64,000 bases of DNA, from the NCBI GenBank assembly GCA_947495165.1, contig CANLXM010000001.1, positions 1,116,001 through 1,180,000 of the forward strand. Direction: 5' to 3'. The first letter of the stretch is position 1. Each line of letters begins with the position of its first letter. The stretch comes from an uncultured Cellulomonadaceae bacterium (lineage in GTDB: Bacteria > Actinomycetota > Actinomycetes > Actinomycetales > Cellulomonadaceae). Under the pieces are notes generated by a model, which was not told the origin of the DNA, made no database searches, and saw only the letters and a program-made list of their open reading frames with translations. A program made the position numbers and the translations under genes. Shown here one piece after another: positions 34,878 through 45,578 of this stretch.

Positions 34878-35402
34878 CTACTCGTCGTCCGGGAACACGT
34901 CTGCCGTGCCGGCGACGGCCACCAAGCTCCAGCGGGCGACCGTCGGCTCCGTGGACTCCAGCTGGATGACGCGCTGCTGGGCCTGGTTGCCGGCCGTGAC
35001 CGCCGTCAGGGGGGCGCCGTCGCAGGGATACGTGTCCGGCTCCGTGGGGTCGGCACCTGCCGGCATATCCCACAGGCGGATCTCACCGCCGCCGCGGCAC
35101 TCGAGGTAGATCGTGTACCCCTCCTCGGGAACCGCGATGGGAAAGGTCCCTGAGCCGCGTCGATCCTGCGCCGGCACCATGAGCAGCCGGGAGCCCTCGG
35201 GATACCAGCGCTCGGCTCTGATCGGGGCGGGCGCGGCGGGGGGCGCCGCAGTCGGTCCCGGCGGTGCTGCGGTGGGCACCACGACGTCCGCGCTCGCGGT
35301 GGCGGACGTGGGAGGGCTGGGGTGCTCGCGGGACTGACCGGTGCAACCGCCGAGAAGCACGAGCGCGACGACGAGCGCCGCGCGACCAGAGCGCATCCGC
35401 AT
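34878..35402 (-). CDS. Putative lipoprotein
   Basis: The 174-residue protein has a lipoprotein signal (ALVVALVLLGGC, lipidated Cys20), then a Pro/Ala/Thr linker to about residue 60, then a compact domain with one Cys pair (LECRGGGEIRLWDMPAG and YPCDGAPL). The domain may bind a ligand outside the cell; no family is recognised. It lies between tRNA-Arg and the UvrA-like gene. Confidence 0.75.
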   Translation of the reverse strand: MRMRSGRAALVVALVLLGGCTGQSREHPSPPTSATASADVVVPTAAPPGPTAAPPAAPAPIRAERWYPEGSRLLMVPAQDRRGSGTFPIAVPEEGYTIYLECRGGGEIRLWDMPAGADPTEPDTYPCDGAPLTAVTAGNQAQQRVIQLESTEPTVARWSLVAVAGTADVFPDDE

Positions 35403-35455
35403 GGACCGTCCGCCTTCCCCCAGGGCTCAGATGTGCGTCAACCTATCACCGCCGC

Positions 35456-37831
<2,376 letters not shown>

Positions 37832-37996
37832 GGTCTCTCCCTCGGTGAGCCGGGTGCCCCAGGCGCGGCGCCGTCGTCGGCGTGGGCAGCGGTCTGCTCG
37901 ATTGTTGCGCGGCAGCACCCCGGATGGCGAGCACTCGTGCCCGCGCGACGGCGCGCGCGTTTGGCCACGGTCGCGGCGACGGGCGAGGATGGACGC

Positions 37997-39571
37997 GTGA
38001 GCACCCACGGGCTGAGCGAGACGGACGGCACCGAGCCGCACCCCAGCCCGACGCTGCTCGACGTGGTCACTGACCTGCGCCGCGACCTCGCCGCCCTGCG
38101 GCTGGGCGCGGATGACGACTCCGACGCGGGCCCCGACCGCTCCGACGCGCGTGCGCTGCGCGACCGGCTCGCCCGCCAGCTCGACGAGCGGGTGCTGCCG
38201 CGCCTGCGCGCCCTCGCGCTGCCCGCCGTCGTCGTGGTCGCCGGCTCCACCGGTGCCGGGAAGTCCACCCTGGTGAACTCGCTCGTCGGCGCCGACGTCA
38301 GCCCCGCCTCGGTGCTGCGCCCCACCACGCGCGAGCCCGTCGTCGTGCACCATCCCGAGGACGGGCCCCTGCTCGCCGCGCACCCGGTCCTGGCGCTCGC
38401 GCGGGCGCACGAGCACGACGCCGTGCCCCGGGGCGTCGCGCTGCTCGACGCGCCGGACCTCGACTCCTTCGAGGAGGCCAACCGCACCCTCGCCGGCCGG
38501 CTCATGGACGCCGCCGACCTCTGGCTGTTCGTCACCACGCCCGCCCGCTACGGCGATGCCCTGCCGTGGGCGGCCCTGGGCCGGGCTCAGGAGCGCGGCA
38601 CCGCCGTCGCCGTCGTCCTCAACCGCGTCCGCGACGCAGACGCGCCCGCGCTGCGGCGCGCGCTCCTCGAGCGCCTCCGCGACCAGGGACTCGTCGACGC
38701 CCCGATGTTCGTCGTGCCCGACGCCGGCCCGACCACCGCGCTGCTCGCGCCCGACGCCGTCGCCGACCTGCGCGCGTGGCTCACCACGCTGGCAGGACGC
38801 GACCAGGGCCGGGCCGCCGTGCTGCGCTCCCTGCGCGGCTCGCTCGCGACCCTCGAGGCCGACGTCCGCGCACTCATCGCGGCCGCCGAGGAGCAGGACA
38901 CGGGCGCCCACCACCTCGCCGGACGGCTGCGCGAGGTCGCCGACACCCACGCGGCGACCGCCGTGGACGCGCTCGAGACCGGTGTGCTCGCTGCCGGGCG
39001 TCTCGGTGCGACGTGGCACGCCGTGCTGGACGCGGACCCCGGCATGCTGCGCCTGACCCAGCCGCGGCTCGTGCTCCCGCGCCGCGCCGCACGCGCGCGG
39101 ACCGTCGCGCTCGCGGGCGTCCGGACTCGCGTGCGCGACGTGGTCGCCGAGCTCGTCGACCTCCACCGCGCCGCGGCCGCCGCCGACGCTGCCGGGGAAC
39201 GGGTCGTGCCGGGCGAGGTGGGCCTGCGGCTCGCCGACGACTGGCTCGACGCGACCACCGTGCGTGTCGCCCCCCTCGACTCCCGCGGGGCGCGGGCCGC
39301 CCGAGCTGCCGTCGGCGACGCGGGGCTCGGCACGCTGCTGGCCGGGGCCGCCGTGGGGGTCACCGGGATGGAGCGCCTGCTCGCCTCCGCCGCGGGTGCG
39401 CACGAGGGCGCCCAGGTGGTCGGCGAGGCCCGCGCCGACCTCGCTGCGCGTGTCCGCCGTGCGATCGACGACGCCGTCGTCCCGTACGTCGACGCCGCCG
39501 GGGCGTCCGCGCCCGGCGACGAGGTCACCGCGCTCCACCTGCGCGCCGGGGAGCTGCGCCGGCTCGTCTGA
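37997..39571 (+). CDS. Dynamin-like GTPase, type 1 (copy A)
   Basis: The 524-residue protein has the G1 P-loop GSTGAGKS at 83-90, G2-region RPTT, G3 LLDAPDLDS and G4-like VLNRVRD, followed by long helical regions without an obvious membrane segment. It is clearly related to the gene at 49840-51684: both read GSTGAGKSTLVNSL, VLRPTT, VHHP and ADLWLFVTT-ARY. Bacterial dynamins remodel membranes. This copy is the remote partner of the type 2 GTPase at 45682. GTG 37997 is the start. It diverges from the UvrA-like gene. Confidence 0.85.
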   Translation: MSTHGLSETDGTEPHPSPTLLDVVTDLRRDLAALRLGADDDSDAGPDRSDARALRDRLARQLDERVLPRLRALALPAVVVVAGSTGAGKSTLVNSLVGADVSPASVLRPTTREPVVVHHPEDGPLLAAHPVLALARAHEHDAVPRGVALLDAPDLDSFEEANRTLAGRLMDAADLWLFVTTPARYGDALPWAALGRAQERGTAVAVVLNRVRDADAPALRRALLERLRDQGLVDAPMFVVPDAGPTTALLAPDAVADLRAWLTTLAGRDQGRAAVLRSLRGSLATLEADVRALIAAAEEQDTGAHHLAGRLREVADTHAATAVDALETGVLAAGRLGATWHAVLDADPGMLRLTQPRLVLPRRAARARTVALAGVRTRVRDVVAELVDLHRAAAAADAAGERVVPGEVGLRLADDWLDATTVRVAPLDSRGARAARAAVGDAGLGTLLAGAAVGVTGMERLLASAAGAHEGAQVVGEARADLAARVRRAIDDAVVPYVDAAGASAPGDEVTALHLRAGELRRLV

Positions 39572-39584
39572 GCTCGTCGGCGCA

Positions 39585-39615
39585 TGACATCGCGTCACAC
39601 GGACCGGTGACGTCA
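39585..39615. promoter_or_regulatory. Two TGAC...GTCA boxes before the candidate toxin locus
   Basis: TGACATCGCGTCA (39585-39597) and the perfect palindrome TGACGTCA (39608-39615) lie 72 to 102 bases upstream of the DCC gene. Two spaced boxes of this kind suit a dimeric LuxR-type response regulator, which this locus encodes. The link is inferred; the boxes were not found ahead of the sensor kinase gene. Confidence 0.4.
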
Positions 39616-39686
39616 GGGCACTGATGCCCGCCGGTGCCGCCGCGCCAACCTTGAGGTGTTCGACCGAGACCCTCAAGGAGACCGAC

Positions 39687-40061
39687 ATGGCACTCGACAA
39701 GGACCTCTTCCTCTACGACGGCGACTGCGGGTTCTGTGCCCGGTCCGTCGCCTGGCTGTCGGCACGCACCGACACCTCTGTCACGTTCTCGCCGTGGCAG
39801 CGCGTCGACATCGACGCGCTGGGCGTGAGCGCTGCGGACCTGGAGAAGCAGGCCGTGCTCGTCACCACGGACGGCCGTCGGTTCGACGGCCACCTCGCCT
39901 TCGGCGAGTGCCTGCGTCGGTCCCCGAAGCGTGACACCAACCTGCTGGGCCGGCTCATCCTCGAGCAGCCCACGCGCGAGGTGTCCCGCTGGGTCTACGG
40001 GTGGGTCGCCAAGAACCGTCACCGCCTCGGCGGCCAGGCGGCCTGCTCGGTGCCCCGCTAG
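39687..40061 (+). CDS. DCC-family (DUF393) thiol-disulfide oxidoreductase-like protein
   Basis: The 124-residue protein begins FLYDGDCGFCARSVAWL, the DCC motif with Cys14 and Cys17, and has a thioredoxin-like small fold. DUF393 proteins commonly sit beside HTTM membrane proteins, as here. It would work in the cytoplasm or at its membrane face; no signal peptide is seen. AAGGAG precedes ATG 39687. It heads the candidate toxin locus, 55 bases before the precursor gene. The peptide precursor has no Cys, so disulfide formation in the peptide is not its job. Confidence 0.85.
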   Translation: MALDKDLFLYDGDCGFCARSVAWLSARTDTSVTFSPWQRVDIDALGVSAADLEKQAVLVTTDGRRFDGHLAFGECLRRSPKRDTNLLGRLILEQPTREVSRWVYGWVAKNRHRLGGQAACSVPR

Positions 40062-40116
40062 CACGACCGCTCCACCCACCACCTCCTGCTCGACCGAACC
40101 CGATGGAAGGAACACC

Positions 40117-40440
40117 GTGAAGAAGAACCGCTCCACTCTCGCCGCCGTCGTCGCTGGTGCGATGCTGCTGGGCACGTCCAGCCCTGCGCTCGCCGTCGAG
40201 TCGCCCAGCGCCGCCGCTCCCGCGACGACGTACTCGGCGTCGGCCGCCTACCAGGTGGCCGCACAGGACGTGACGGTCGACGGCGAGGCCTCACCCACCG
40301 CTGTCCCCGCGATCGTCGGGACGGCGTTCGTCGCCGGGGCCGCTGCTGGCGCCGGGAAGGTCGTGGCCGGCTGGGCCGCGAAGAAGGTCATCGGCATCTG
40401 GGCAGTCACCCCCGAGCTGTCCAGCTCGATGCTCGACTGA
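40117..40440 (+). CDS. Secreted hydrophobic peptide precursor, candidate SDP-like toxin
   Basis: The 107-residue product from GTG 40117 (GGAAGG site upstream) has a Sec signal peptide ending SSPALA (residue 26), a polar Ala/Ser spacer to about 58, and then a strongly hydrophobic, Gly/Ala-rich stretch (residues 61-96: AIVGTAFVAGAAAGAG, VVAGWAAKKVIGIWAV) and a polar end PELSSSMLD. The plan copies SdpC, whose hydrophobic inner segment is released as the toxin. There is no sequence identity I can claim, and no Cys. The neighbours (SdpA- and SdpB-like proteins, ABC transporter) support the reading. Antimicrobial activity is an inference. Confidence 0.7.
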   Translation: MKKNRSTLAAVVAGAMLLGTSSPALAVESPSAAAPATTYSASAAYQVAAQDVTVDGEASPTAVPAIVGTAFVAGAAAGAGKVVAGWAAKKVIGIWAVTPELSSSMLD

Positions 40441-40447
40441 CCGCCGG

Positions 40448-40481
40448 GCGCGGGGCGGGCGTCCAGCCGCCCGCCCCGCGC
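40448..40481 (+). terminator. Hairpin between precursor and processing genes (partial terminator)
   Basis: A perfect 14-bp stem (40448-40461 with 40468-40481) closes the loop TCCAGC, starting 8 bases after the precursor stop. No T-tract follows and the next gene is on the same strand, so it probably attenuates read-through or protects the precursor mRNA, as seen in many bacteriocin operons. This role is inferred. Confidence 0.65.
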
Positions 40482-40526
40482 TCCTCGCACCACCTCCCTG
40501 GACCGTTCCGGACAAGGACGACGACG

Positions 40527-41165
40527 ATGCCCACGCCGAAGCTCAGGATCGCCACCGCCGCCGGGGTCGCGCTGCTCGCCGCGCACTTCGGCATCACCGC
40601 CCTGCACGTCACCCCCGTCAACCCCCTCAAGGTCGAGCACGAGCGGCTCGTGTCCGCGTGGATCGGCCCCGTGTTCGAGCAGAACTGGAAGCTCTTCGCG
40701 CCCGATCCCATCGCGATCGACCAAGGGCTGCTCGTGCGTGTCCGCGACGCCGCGGGTCACGAGACCGAGTTCGTGGACCTCTCGACGCCGTTCCTCGAGG
40801 ACAAGCACCACAACCTCCTGCCCACCCGCGAGGGCTACCAGGTGTCCGGTGTCATCACGCGGTTCATCGACGCGCGGCAGGTCATCGTCGACGCGCAGGG
40901 ACCGGACAGCACCGCAGGAGTGTTCCTCAGCGCCGAGGACCTCGCCGCTGCCGAGGACGGCGACCGCGAGACCTACGAGCAGGCCCTGCTCGACCTGCGG
41001 GACACAGCCCGTCACCACGGAGCCGACGGCGATCGCGCCGCCCAGGTCCAGCTCCGCCTCGTGCAGCACACCTTCCCGCGCTACTCGGACCGGTCCAACA
41101 CCGGACTGGGCGAGATCACCCACGCCACGTCGCCGTGGCTCGATGCCGAGGGAGACCTGGCATGA
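40527..41165 (+). CDS. DUF5819 family protein (SdpA-like)
   Basis: The 212-residue protein has one N-terminal membrane anchor (about residues 8-28) and a mostly extracytoplasmic domain with FEQNWKLFAPDP at 50-61, the DUF5819 hallmark. The W-x-FAP/FFT pattern after one membrane helix resembles SdpA, which with SdpB matures the B. subtilis SDP toxin. It overlaps the HTTM gene by ATGA (41162-41165), indicating coupled production. Toxin maturation is inferred from family context. Confidence 0.8.
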   Translation: MPTPKLRIATAAGVALLAAHFGITALHVTPVNPLKVEHERLVSAWIGPVFEQNWKLFAPDPIAIDQGLLVRVRDAAGHETEFVDLSTPFLEDKHHNLLPTREGYQVSGVITRFIDARQVIVDAQGPDSTAGVFLSAEDLAAAEDGDRETYEQALLDLRDTARHHGADGDRAAQVQLRLVQHTFPRYSDRSNTGLGEITHATSPWLDAEGDLA

Positions 41166-42193
41166 ACGCGATCCTGGGTCGCCTCTGGGCGCCCGCCGAC
41201 CGGCTCGTCGAGACCCTGACCGCCCGGCGGCACGGACTGATCGGGCTGTCCGCCCTGCGCATCCTCGTCGGCACGATCATCCTCGTGGACCTCGCCATCC
41301 ACGTGCCCGTCCGGCACCAGCTGTGGGGACCGGAGTCCTGGTACACGGTCGAGAAGATGGCCCGCGACCAACGGCTCGGCGTCTCGCTGCTCGGCCTCGG
41401 TGACTCGCGCCTCGCCCTCGAGCTCGGGCTCGGGGCGCTCGCGGTCGCGGCCGCGCTGTTCGTCCTGGGGTGGCGCACCCGCGTCGTCACGCCCGTCCTG
41501 CTGCTGCTCCTGTGGGGCCTGCACGAGCGCAACCCCTACGTCACCAACGGCGGCGACAACCTCGTGCGGATCCTGCTCGTGTACATGATCTTCGCGCAGC
41601 TCGATGCGCGCTGGTCGCTGACCGCGCGCCTGCGCTCCCGCGTCACCGCCCGTGCGCCGCGACGGGAACGCGACCCCTGGCTGGGGAACCTCGTGCACAA
41701 CCTCGCCTGGGCCGCGTGCATCGCCCAGCTGTGCGTCCTCTACCTCAGCTCCGCGCTGTTCAAGGCACAGGGGGAGATGTGGCAGGAAGGCACCGCGGTG
41801 TACTACATCACCCGGGTCGCCGAGTACAGCTCGTGGCCCGAGCTCAGCGCCCTCCTCGCACGCTCCCCGCTGATCATCACCGTCGCGACCTACGCGTCCG
41901 TGCTCCTGCAGCTCGCGTTCGCGTTCAGCCTGACGAGCCCGCGTGCCCGGCACCTGGTGTTCCTCGGTCTCGTCGGCATGCATGTCGGCATCGGGTTCCT
42001 CATGGGCCTGCCCGTGTTCTCCGCGTTCATGGTCGCGGCCGACGTCCTGCTGTTCACCGACGCCGAGTGGCGCCGCGGCCTCGCCCGGCTGGCTGCCGCC
42101 CGGGCCGCGCTCGCGACCCGGCACGCCGAGCGGCCGGCGCTCGACGACCCCGCCCCTGCGAGCATCGGAGGCCCCCGTGCTGTCCTGCCATGA
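41162..42193 (+). CDS. HTTM-domain membrane protein (SdpB-like)
   Basis: The 343-residue polytopic protein begins GLSALRILVGTIILVDLAI, the HTTM (vitamin-K-carboxylase-like) motif, and contains YTVEKMARDQRLG, HERNPYVTNGGDNLVR, LYLSSALFKAQGEMW with an adjacent WQEGTAVYY, and a late helix pair. HTTM proteins include SdpB of the SDP toxin pathway. It lies directly after the SdpA-like gene, coupled by overlap, and overlaps the following ABC gene by 17 bases. It is probably the membrane enzyme that processes the precursor at 40117, which is inference. Confidence 0.85.
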   Translation: MNAILGRLWAPADRLVETLTARRHGLIGLSALRILVGTIILVDLAIHVPVRHQLWGPESWYTVEKMARDQRLGVSLLGLGDSRLALELGLGALAVAAALFVLGWRTRVVTPVLLLLLWGLHERNPYVTNGGDNLVRILLVYMIFAQLDARWSLTARLRSRVTARAPRRERDPWLGNLVHNLAWAACIAQLCVLYLSSALFKAQGEMWQEGTAVYYITRVAEYSSWPELSALLARSPLIITVATYASVLLQLAFAFSLTSPRARHLVFLGLVGMHVGIGFLMGLPVFSAFMVAADVLLFTDAEWRRGLARLAAARAALATRHAERPALDDPAPASIGGPRAVLP

Positions 42194-42866
42194 GCTGTCC
42201 AAGACCTACCGTGGACGCCGCGTCCTGGACGGTGTCACGTTCGACGTCCAGGCGGGCGCCGTCACCGGGCTCCTCGGGCCCAACGGCGCGGGGAAGACGA
42301 CGCTCCTGAAGATCATCCTCGGGCTCACCACGCCCGACACCGGCAAGGTCGTCCGGCCGAGCGGCACGGGAGTGGTCGGCTCCGCGCTCGACATCGCCGG
42401 CTTCCGCAAGGAGATGACCGTCGGCGCGGTGCTCGCCACCGAGGCCGTCCGGCGCGGGCTCGCTGGCGTCGACGTCGAGGCGATGGTCGACCGCGTCGGG
42501 CTCCCGCGGTCCCGCCAGCGCGTCTCGACGTTGTCGCTCGGCATGACGCAGCGACTGCGCGTCGCCATGGCGCTCCTCGGCGAGCCGGGGGCGCTCGTGC
42601 TCGACGAGCCGCTCAACGGGCTCGACCCGCAGGGCATGCGCTGGCTCCGGCGCCTCATGCGGGCCGAGGCCGACCGCGGTGTCGCCGTCCTCGTGAGCAG
42701 CCATCTGCTGAACGAGGCCGAGCACATCGTCGACGACATCGTGATCCTCGCGGGCGGCCGGGTGGCCGCCGAGGGCACGCGGGACTCGCTGCTGCCTGAC
42801 GGCGAGGCGCTCGAGGACTTCTTCTTCCAGCTCACCGACCCGACCGACCGGACGGAGGTCCGATGA
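42177..42866 (+). CDS. ABC transporter ATP-binding protein
   Basis: The 229-residue ATPase has Walker A GPNGAGKTT at 34-42, a slightly degenerate signature LSLGMTQRL near 119-127, Walker B ALVLDEP and a switch His in SSHLLNEAEHIVDD. These are the features of ABC-2 type exporters such as antibiotic or lantibiotic immunity pumps. GTG 42177 lies inside the HTTM gene end, so translation is coupled. Its permease follows with a 4-base overlap. In this setting it may export the peptide or protect the producer. Confidence 0.9.
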   Translation: MLSCHELSKTYRGRRVLDGVTFDVQAGAVTGLLGPNGAGKTTLLKIILGLTTPDTGKVVRPSGTGVVGSALDIAGFRKEMTVGAVLATEAVRRGLAGVDVEAMVDRVGLPRSRQRVSTLSLGMTQRLRVAMALLGEPGALVLDEPLNGLDPQGMRWLRRLMRAEADRGVAVLVSSHLLNEAEHIVDDIVILAGGRVAAEGTRDSLLPDGEALEDFFFQLTDPTDRTEVR

Positions 42867-43612
42867 TGAGCCTTTCCCAGCAGGTCCGTGCCGACGTGCG
42901 CACGGCGACCGCGTCGCGCACGCTGCGCGTCGCCTCGCCCCTGATCGCTGCCGCGGCCGCGCTCGTCACCCTCGGGCTCGCGGCGTCGCACGGCACCACC
43001 ACAGAGGTGGCGGACCTCGCCACCGCGTGGGGCCAGGGTGAGGTCCTCGTCGACCCGCTCACCGGGCTGTTCCTCGCGGCCGTGCTCGCGTCGTTCTGGG
43101 GCGGCGCGCACCGCGACGGCGCGATCCTGTGGCACTACCTCGCGGGCGAGCGACGCTGGCACGTCGCGGCGTCTGCGATCGCGGTCGGCACGCTCGTGGG
43201 TGTCGGTGTGGGGGTCGTGGCCACGCTCGCCAAGATCGTGGCGCTGGTCGCGGCGCTGCCCGACGGCGTCGCGGCCGCCTGGTGGGAGTCGAGCCACGGG
43301 ACCTGGGCCGTCGGGGGCGCCGTGTTCGCGGCAGCCACGCTGACCGTGACCGCCACGTGCCTCGCCTTCGTCGTGCGGAACGCCGCGGCCGCGCTCGGCG
43401 TGGTCTTCGGCTGGATCCTGCTCGTCGAGCCGCTCGTGGTCAGCCTCGTCCCGGGGGAGTGGCGCGCCTGGTTCCCCGGGCACGCGCTGATCGCGGTGCG
43501 CAACCACGTGGAGTCGGTGGACACGAGCACCGCCCTCGTGACGTCGCTGGCCTACACGGCTGCGTTGGTCGTCGCGACGCTCCTGCTCGTCGAACGACGG
43601 GACCCCGCATGA
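42863..43612 (+). CDS. ABC-2 type permease
   Basis: The 249-residue membrane protein has about six hydrophobic segments (AASPLIAAAAALVTLGLA, VDPLTGLFLAAVLASFWGG, VAASAIAVGTLVGVGVGVV, and three more toward the C-terminus). The FWGGAHRDGAILWHYL turn and the AAALGVVFGWILLVEPLV end are typical of ABC-2 exporters with few conserved residues. It overlaps the ATPase by ATGATGA at 42863-42869, so the two form one transporter. Confidence 0.85.
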   Translation: MMSLSQQVRADVRTATASRTLRVASPLIAAAAALVTLGLAASHGTTTEVADLATAWGQGEVLVDPLTGLFLAAVLASFWGGAHRDGAILWHYLAGERRWHVAASAIAVGTLVGVGVGVVATLAKIVALVAALPDGVAAAWWESSHGTWAVGGAVFAAATLTVTATCLAFVVRNAAAALGVVFGWILLVEPLVVSLVPGEWRAWFPGHALIAVRNHVESVDTSTALVTSLAYTAALVVATLLLVERRDPA

Positions 43613-43632
43613 CGGGCGCCCCGCGGCGTCCG

Positions 43633-44331
43633 TCAGATCCACCCCTCGGTCCACGCGCGGTCCGCCGCCTCGCGACCCGTGGTGACGCCGAGGCGCGCGA
43701 TCGCGCCCGACACGTAGTTGCGGACGGTGCCCTGGGCGAGCGAGAGGTCGCGGGCGATCTCCTTGGTGGTGCGGCCCGCGCGGACCAGCTCGAGGATCTG
43801 CAGCTCGCGATCGTTCAGCGGGCTGGTGCGGGCCGTCAGGGCGAGCGCGGCGATCTCCGGGTCGATGTAGCGGTGCCCGGCACGGACGTCCAGGAGGATC
43901 CGGGCGAGGCGGTCGGCGGGCGTCGTCTTCAGCACGAAGCCCTTGGCGCCCGCCTCGAGCGCGCGGCGCAGGAGCGTCGGGCGGGCGTGCCGCGTCATCA
44001 CCACGACGTCGATGCCGAGCGGGCGCAGCGCCGCCGCGGCCTCGAGCCCGCCCAGGACAGGCATCTCCAGGTCGAGGAGCGCGACGTGCGGCTGGAGCGC
44101 GCGCGCGAGGTCGACCGCCTCCTGCCCGTCCCGGGCCTGCCCGACGACGCGGATCCCGTCCTGGAGGTCCAGCACCTGCGCCAGCGCTGAGCGCAGCAAC
44201 GACTCGTCGTCCGCTACCAGGACGGCGAGCTCCCCAGGGCTCGAGGCGTCAGGGGGCGCCTCGGGCCCAGCGGGGAGCGACGGATCGACGGCGGGCACCG
44301 GCCCGGCCCGGTCCGGACGGCTGACGGTCAT
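43633..44331 (-). CDS. LuxR/NarL-family response regulator
   Basis: The 232-residue regulator has a receiver domain with acidic pair Asp41/Asp42, phosphorylated Asp87 in LLDLEMP, and Lys135 in GFVLKTT, then a C-terminal LuxR helix-turn-helix (LNDRELQILELVRAGRTTKE, LSLAQGTVRNYVS). A 35-residue Pro-rich N-terminal extension is unusual. It overlaps the sensor kinase gene (ATGA at 44328-44331). It is convergent with the ABC transporter genes, so this pair probably controls the peptide/transport locus. Confidence 0.92.
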   Translation of the reverse strand: MTVSRPDRAGPVPAVDPSLPAGPEAPPDASSPGELAVLVADDESLLRSALAQVLDLQDGIRVVGQARDGQEAVDLARALQPHVALLDLEMPVLGGLEAAAALRPLGIDVVVMTRHARPTLLRRALEAGAKGFVLKTTPADRLARILLDVRAGHRYIDPEIAALALTARTSPLNDRELQILELVRAGRTTKEIARDLSLAQGTVRNYVSGAIARLGVTTGREAADRAWTEGWI

Positions 44332-45578
44332 GGAGTCTCCTCGGTCGAGCAGGTGAGCGTGAGCTGCCAGCCGGTGCCGACCGGTCCGTGGTCGAGCCGA
44401 AGCCCCGCGCTCGCGGCGCGCTCGGTGAGGCTCTCGAGGCCTGAGCCGTGGTCGAGCCCGAGGTGACCCTCGGGGCGAGGTGGGCCCGGGTCGCGGACCG
44501 CCACCCGTACCTCGGAGCCTGCGCGGGTCACGGCGAGCTCGGCAGTCGTCGCGGCCGAGTGCCGCAGCAGGTTGGTCGCGGCCTCGCGCACGAGGAGGCC
44601 GGCGAGATGGCGCGCTGGTGGCGGCACCGCGGTCAGCCGTCCCGACACCGTGAGTGCGACCCCCGCGGCACGGAGGACCTCGACCGCGCCGGCGACCTCC
44701 TGTTCGAAGTCCACCTCGCGGTACCCGTGGGCGATCGCGCGCGTCTGGCGCAGCGTGCCCGCCGCGGTCTCGTGGATCGCGTCGAGGATCTCGGCGACCT
44801 GGGCGGCGTCTCCCGGCTCGTGGCGCCGCAGCAGCGTGCGCGCGAGGTCCGCCTGCATGACGATGTTCTGCAGCTCGTGGCCCTGGAGGTCGTGCAGCTC
44901 GCCGGCGAAGCGCAGGCGCTCCTCGGTGCGGGCGAGCGCGACCGAGGTGCCGCGGGACGCCTCGAGCGCCGCGATCACGTCGAGCCACCAGACCTGCCCC
45001 ACCTGCACGACGAGCGCGCCGGCGACGACGGCGGCCACGGACAGGCCGGACCAGGCGGGGGTCGTGGCGAGCGTGAGCGCGACGGGCGCGAGCGCGGCGA
45101 CCGCGAGCGCTGCGGTGTCGGCCCGTGGGAGGCGGGGGAGGGGGCCGTCCTCGCTGCGCGTCGTCCGGGCGAGCGCTGCGTCCGCGAGCGTGACGGCGTA
45201 GGGCAGCGCCCACAGCCAGGCTGGCCGGTCCTCGTGGACGCCGTACGCGAGCAGGCCGAGGCCGGCGGCCAGGGTGACGGCGACGGCCCCCCGGCTGGTC
45301 GCCCACTCCGGGACCCCCGCGCCGGACCACCAGCGCGACGGGAGCAGGCCGGCGCGGACGACCAGCGCGAGCTGCTGGACCCAGACGGCCGCGACCGTCG
45401 CCCAGACCGCGAACGTCGCGATCGTCGGGACCGGGTGGTCGAACGCCACGAGGAGGCCGGCGATCAGCGTGGGCGCGACGAGCGAGACCTGCGTGTAGAG
45501 CTCGAAGGCGTGCGGGACGTGGGCCGGCGCCTCGCTGCCGGTCGCGTCGTCCCCTGCCACGTCGGTCACCTCGCGCAT
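44328..45578 (-). CDS. Membrane sensor histidine kinase (HisKA_3 type)
   Basis: The 416-residue kinase has an N-terminal membrane domain of about five or six hydrophobic segments (residues 32-190) with little outside the bilayer, then the dimerisation/phosphoacceptor site FAGELHDLQGHELQN with His219, and an ATPase domain (NLLRHSAATT N-box, GSGLESLTERA G-box). A sensor with no extracellular domain suggests detection of membrane-active compounds, as in intramembrane-sensing kinases near peptide transporters. GGAGGTGACAGC precedes ATG 45578. Confidence 0.92.
   Translation of the reverse strand: MREVTDVAGDDATGSEAPAHVPHAFELYTQVSLVAPTLIAGLLVAFDHPVPTIATFAVWATVAAVWVQQLALVVRAGLLPSRWWSGAGVPEWATSRGAVAVTLAAGLGLLAYGVHEDRPAWLWALPYAVTLADAALARTTRSEDGPLPRLPRADTAALAVAALAPVALTLATTPAWSGLSVAAVVAGALVVQVGQVWWLDVIAALEASRGTSVALARTEERLRFAGELHDLQGHELQNIVMQADLARTLLRRHEPGDAAQVAEILDAIHETAAGTLRQTRAIAHGYREVDFEQEVAGAVEVLRAAGVALTVSGRLTAVPPPARHLAGLLVREAATNLLRHSAATTAELAVTRAGSEVRVAVRDPGPPRPEGHLGLDHGSGLESLTERAASAGLRLDHGPVGTGWQLTLTCSTEETP

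Noticed and set aside
37832..39700. N-terminal extension of the UvrA-like frame to 1414 residues
   Set aside because: The extra 620 residues lie antisense to GTPase A and show its shadow composition; the natural UvrA start with a ribosome site is at 37831.
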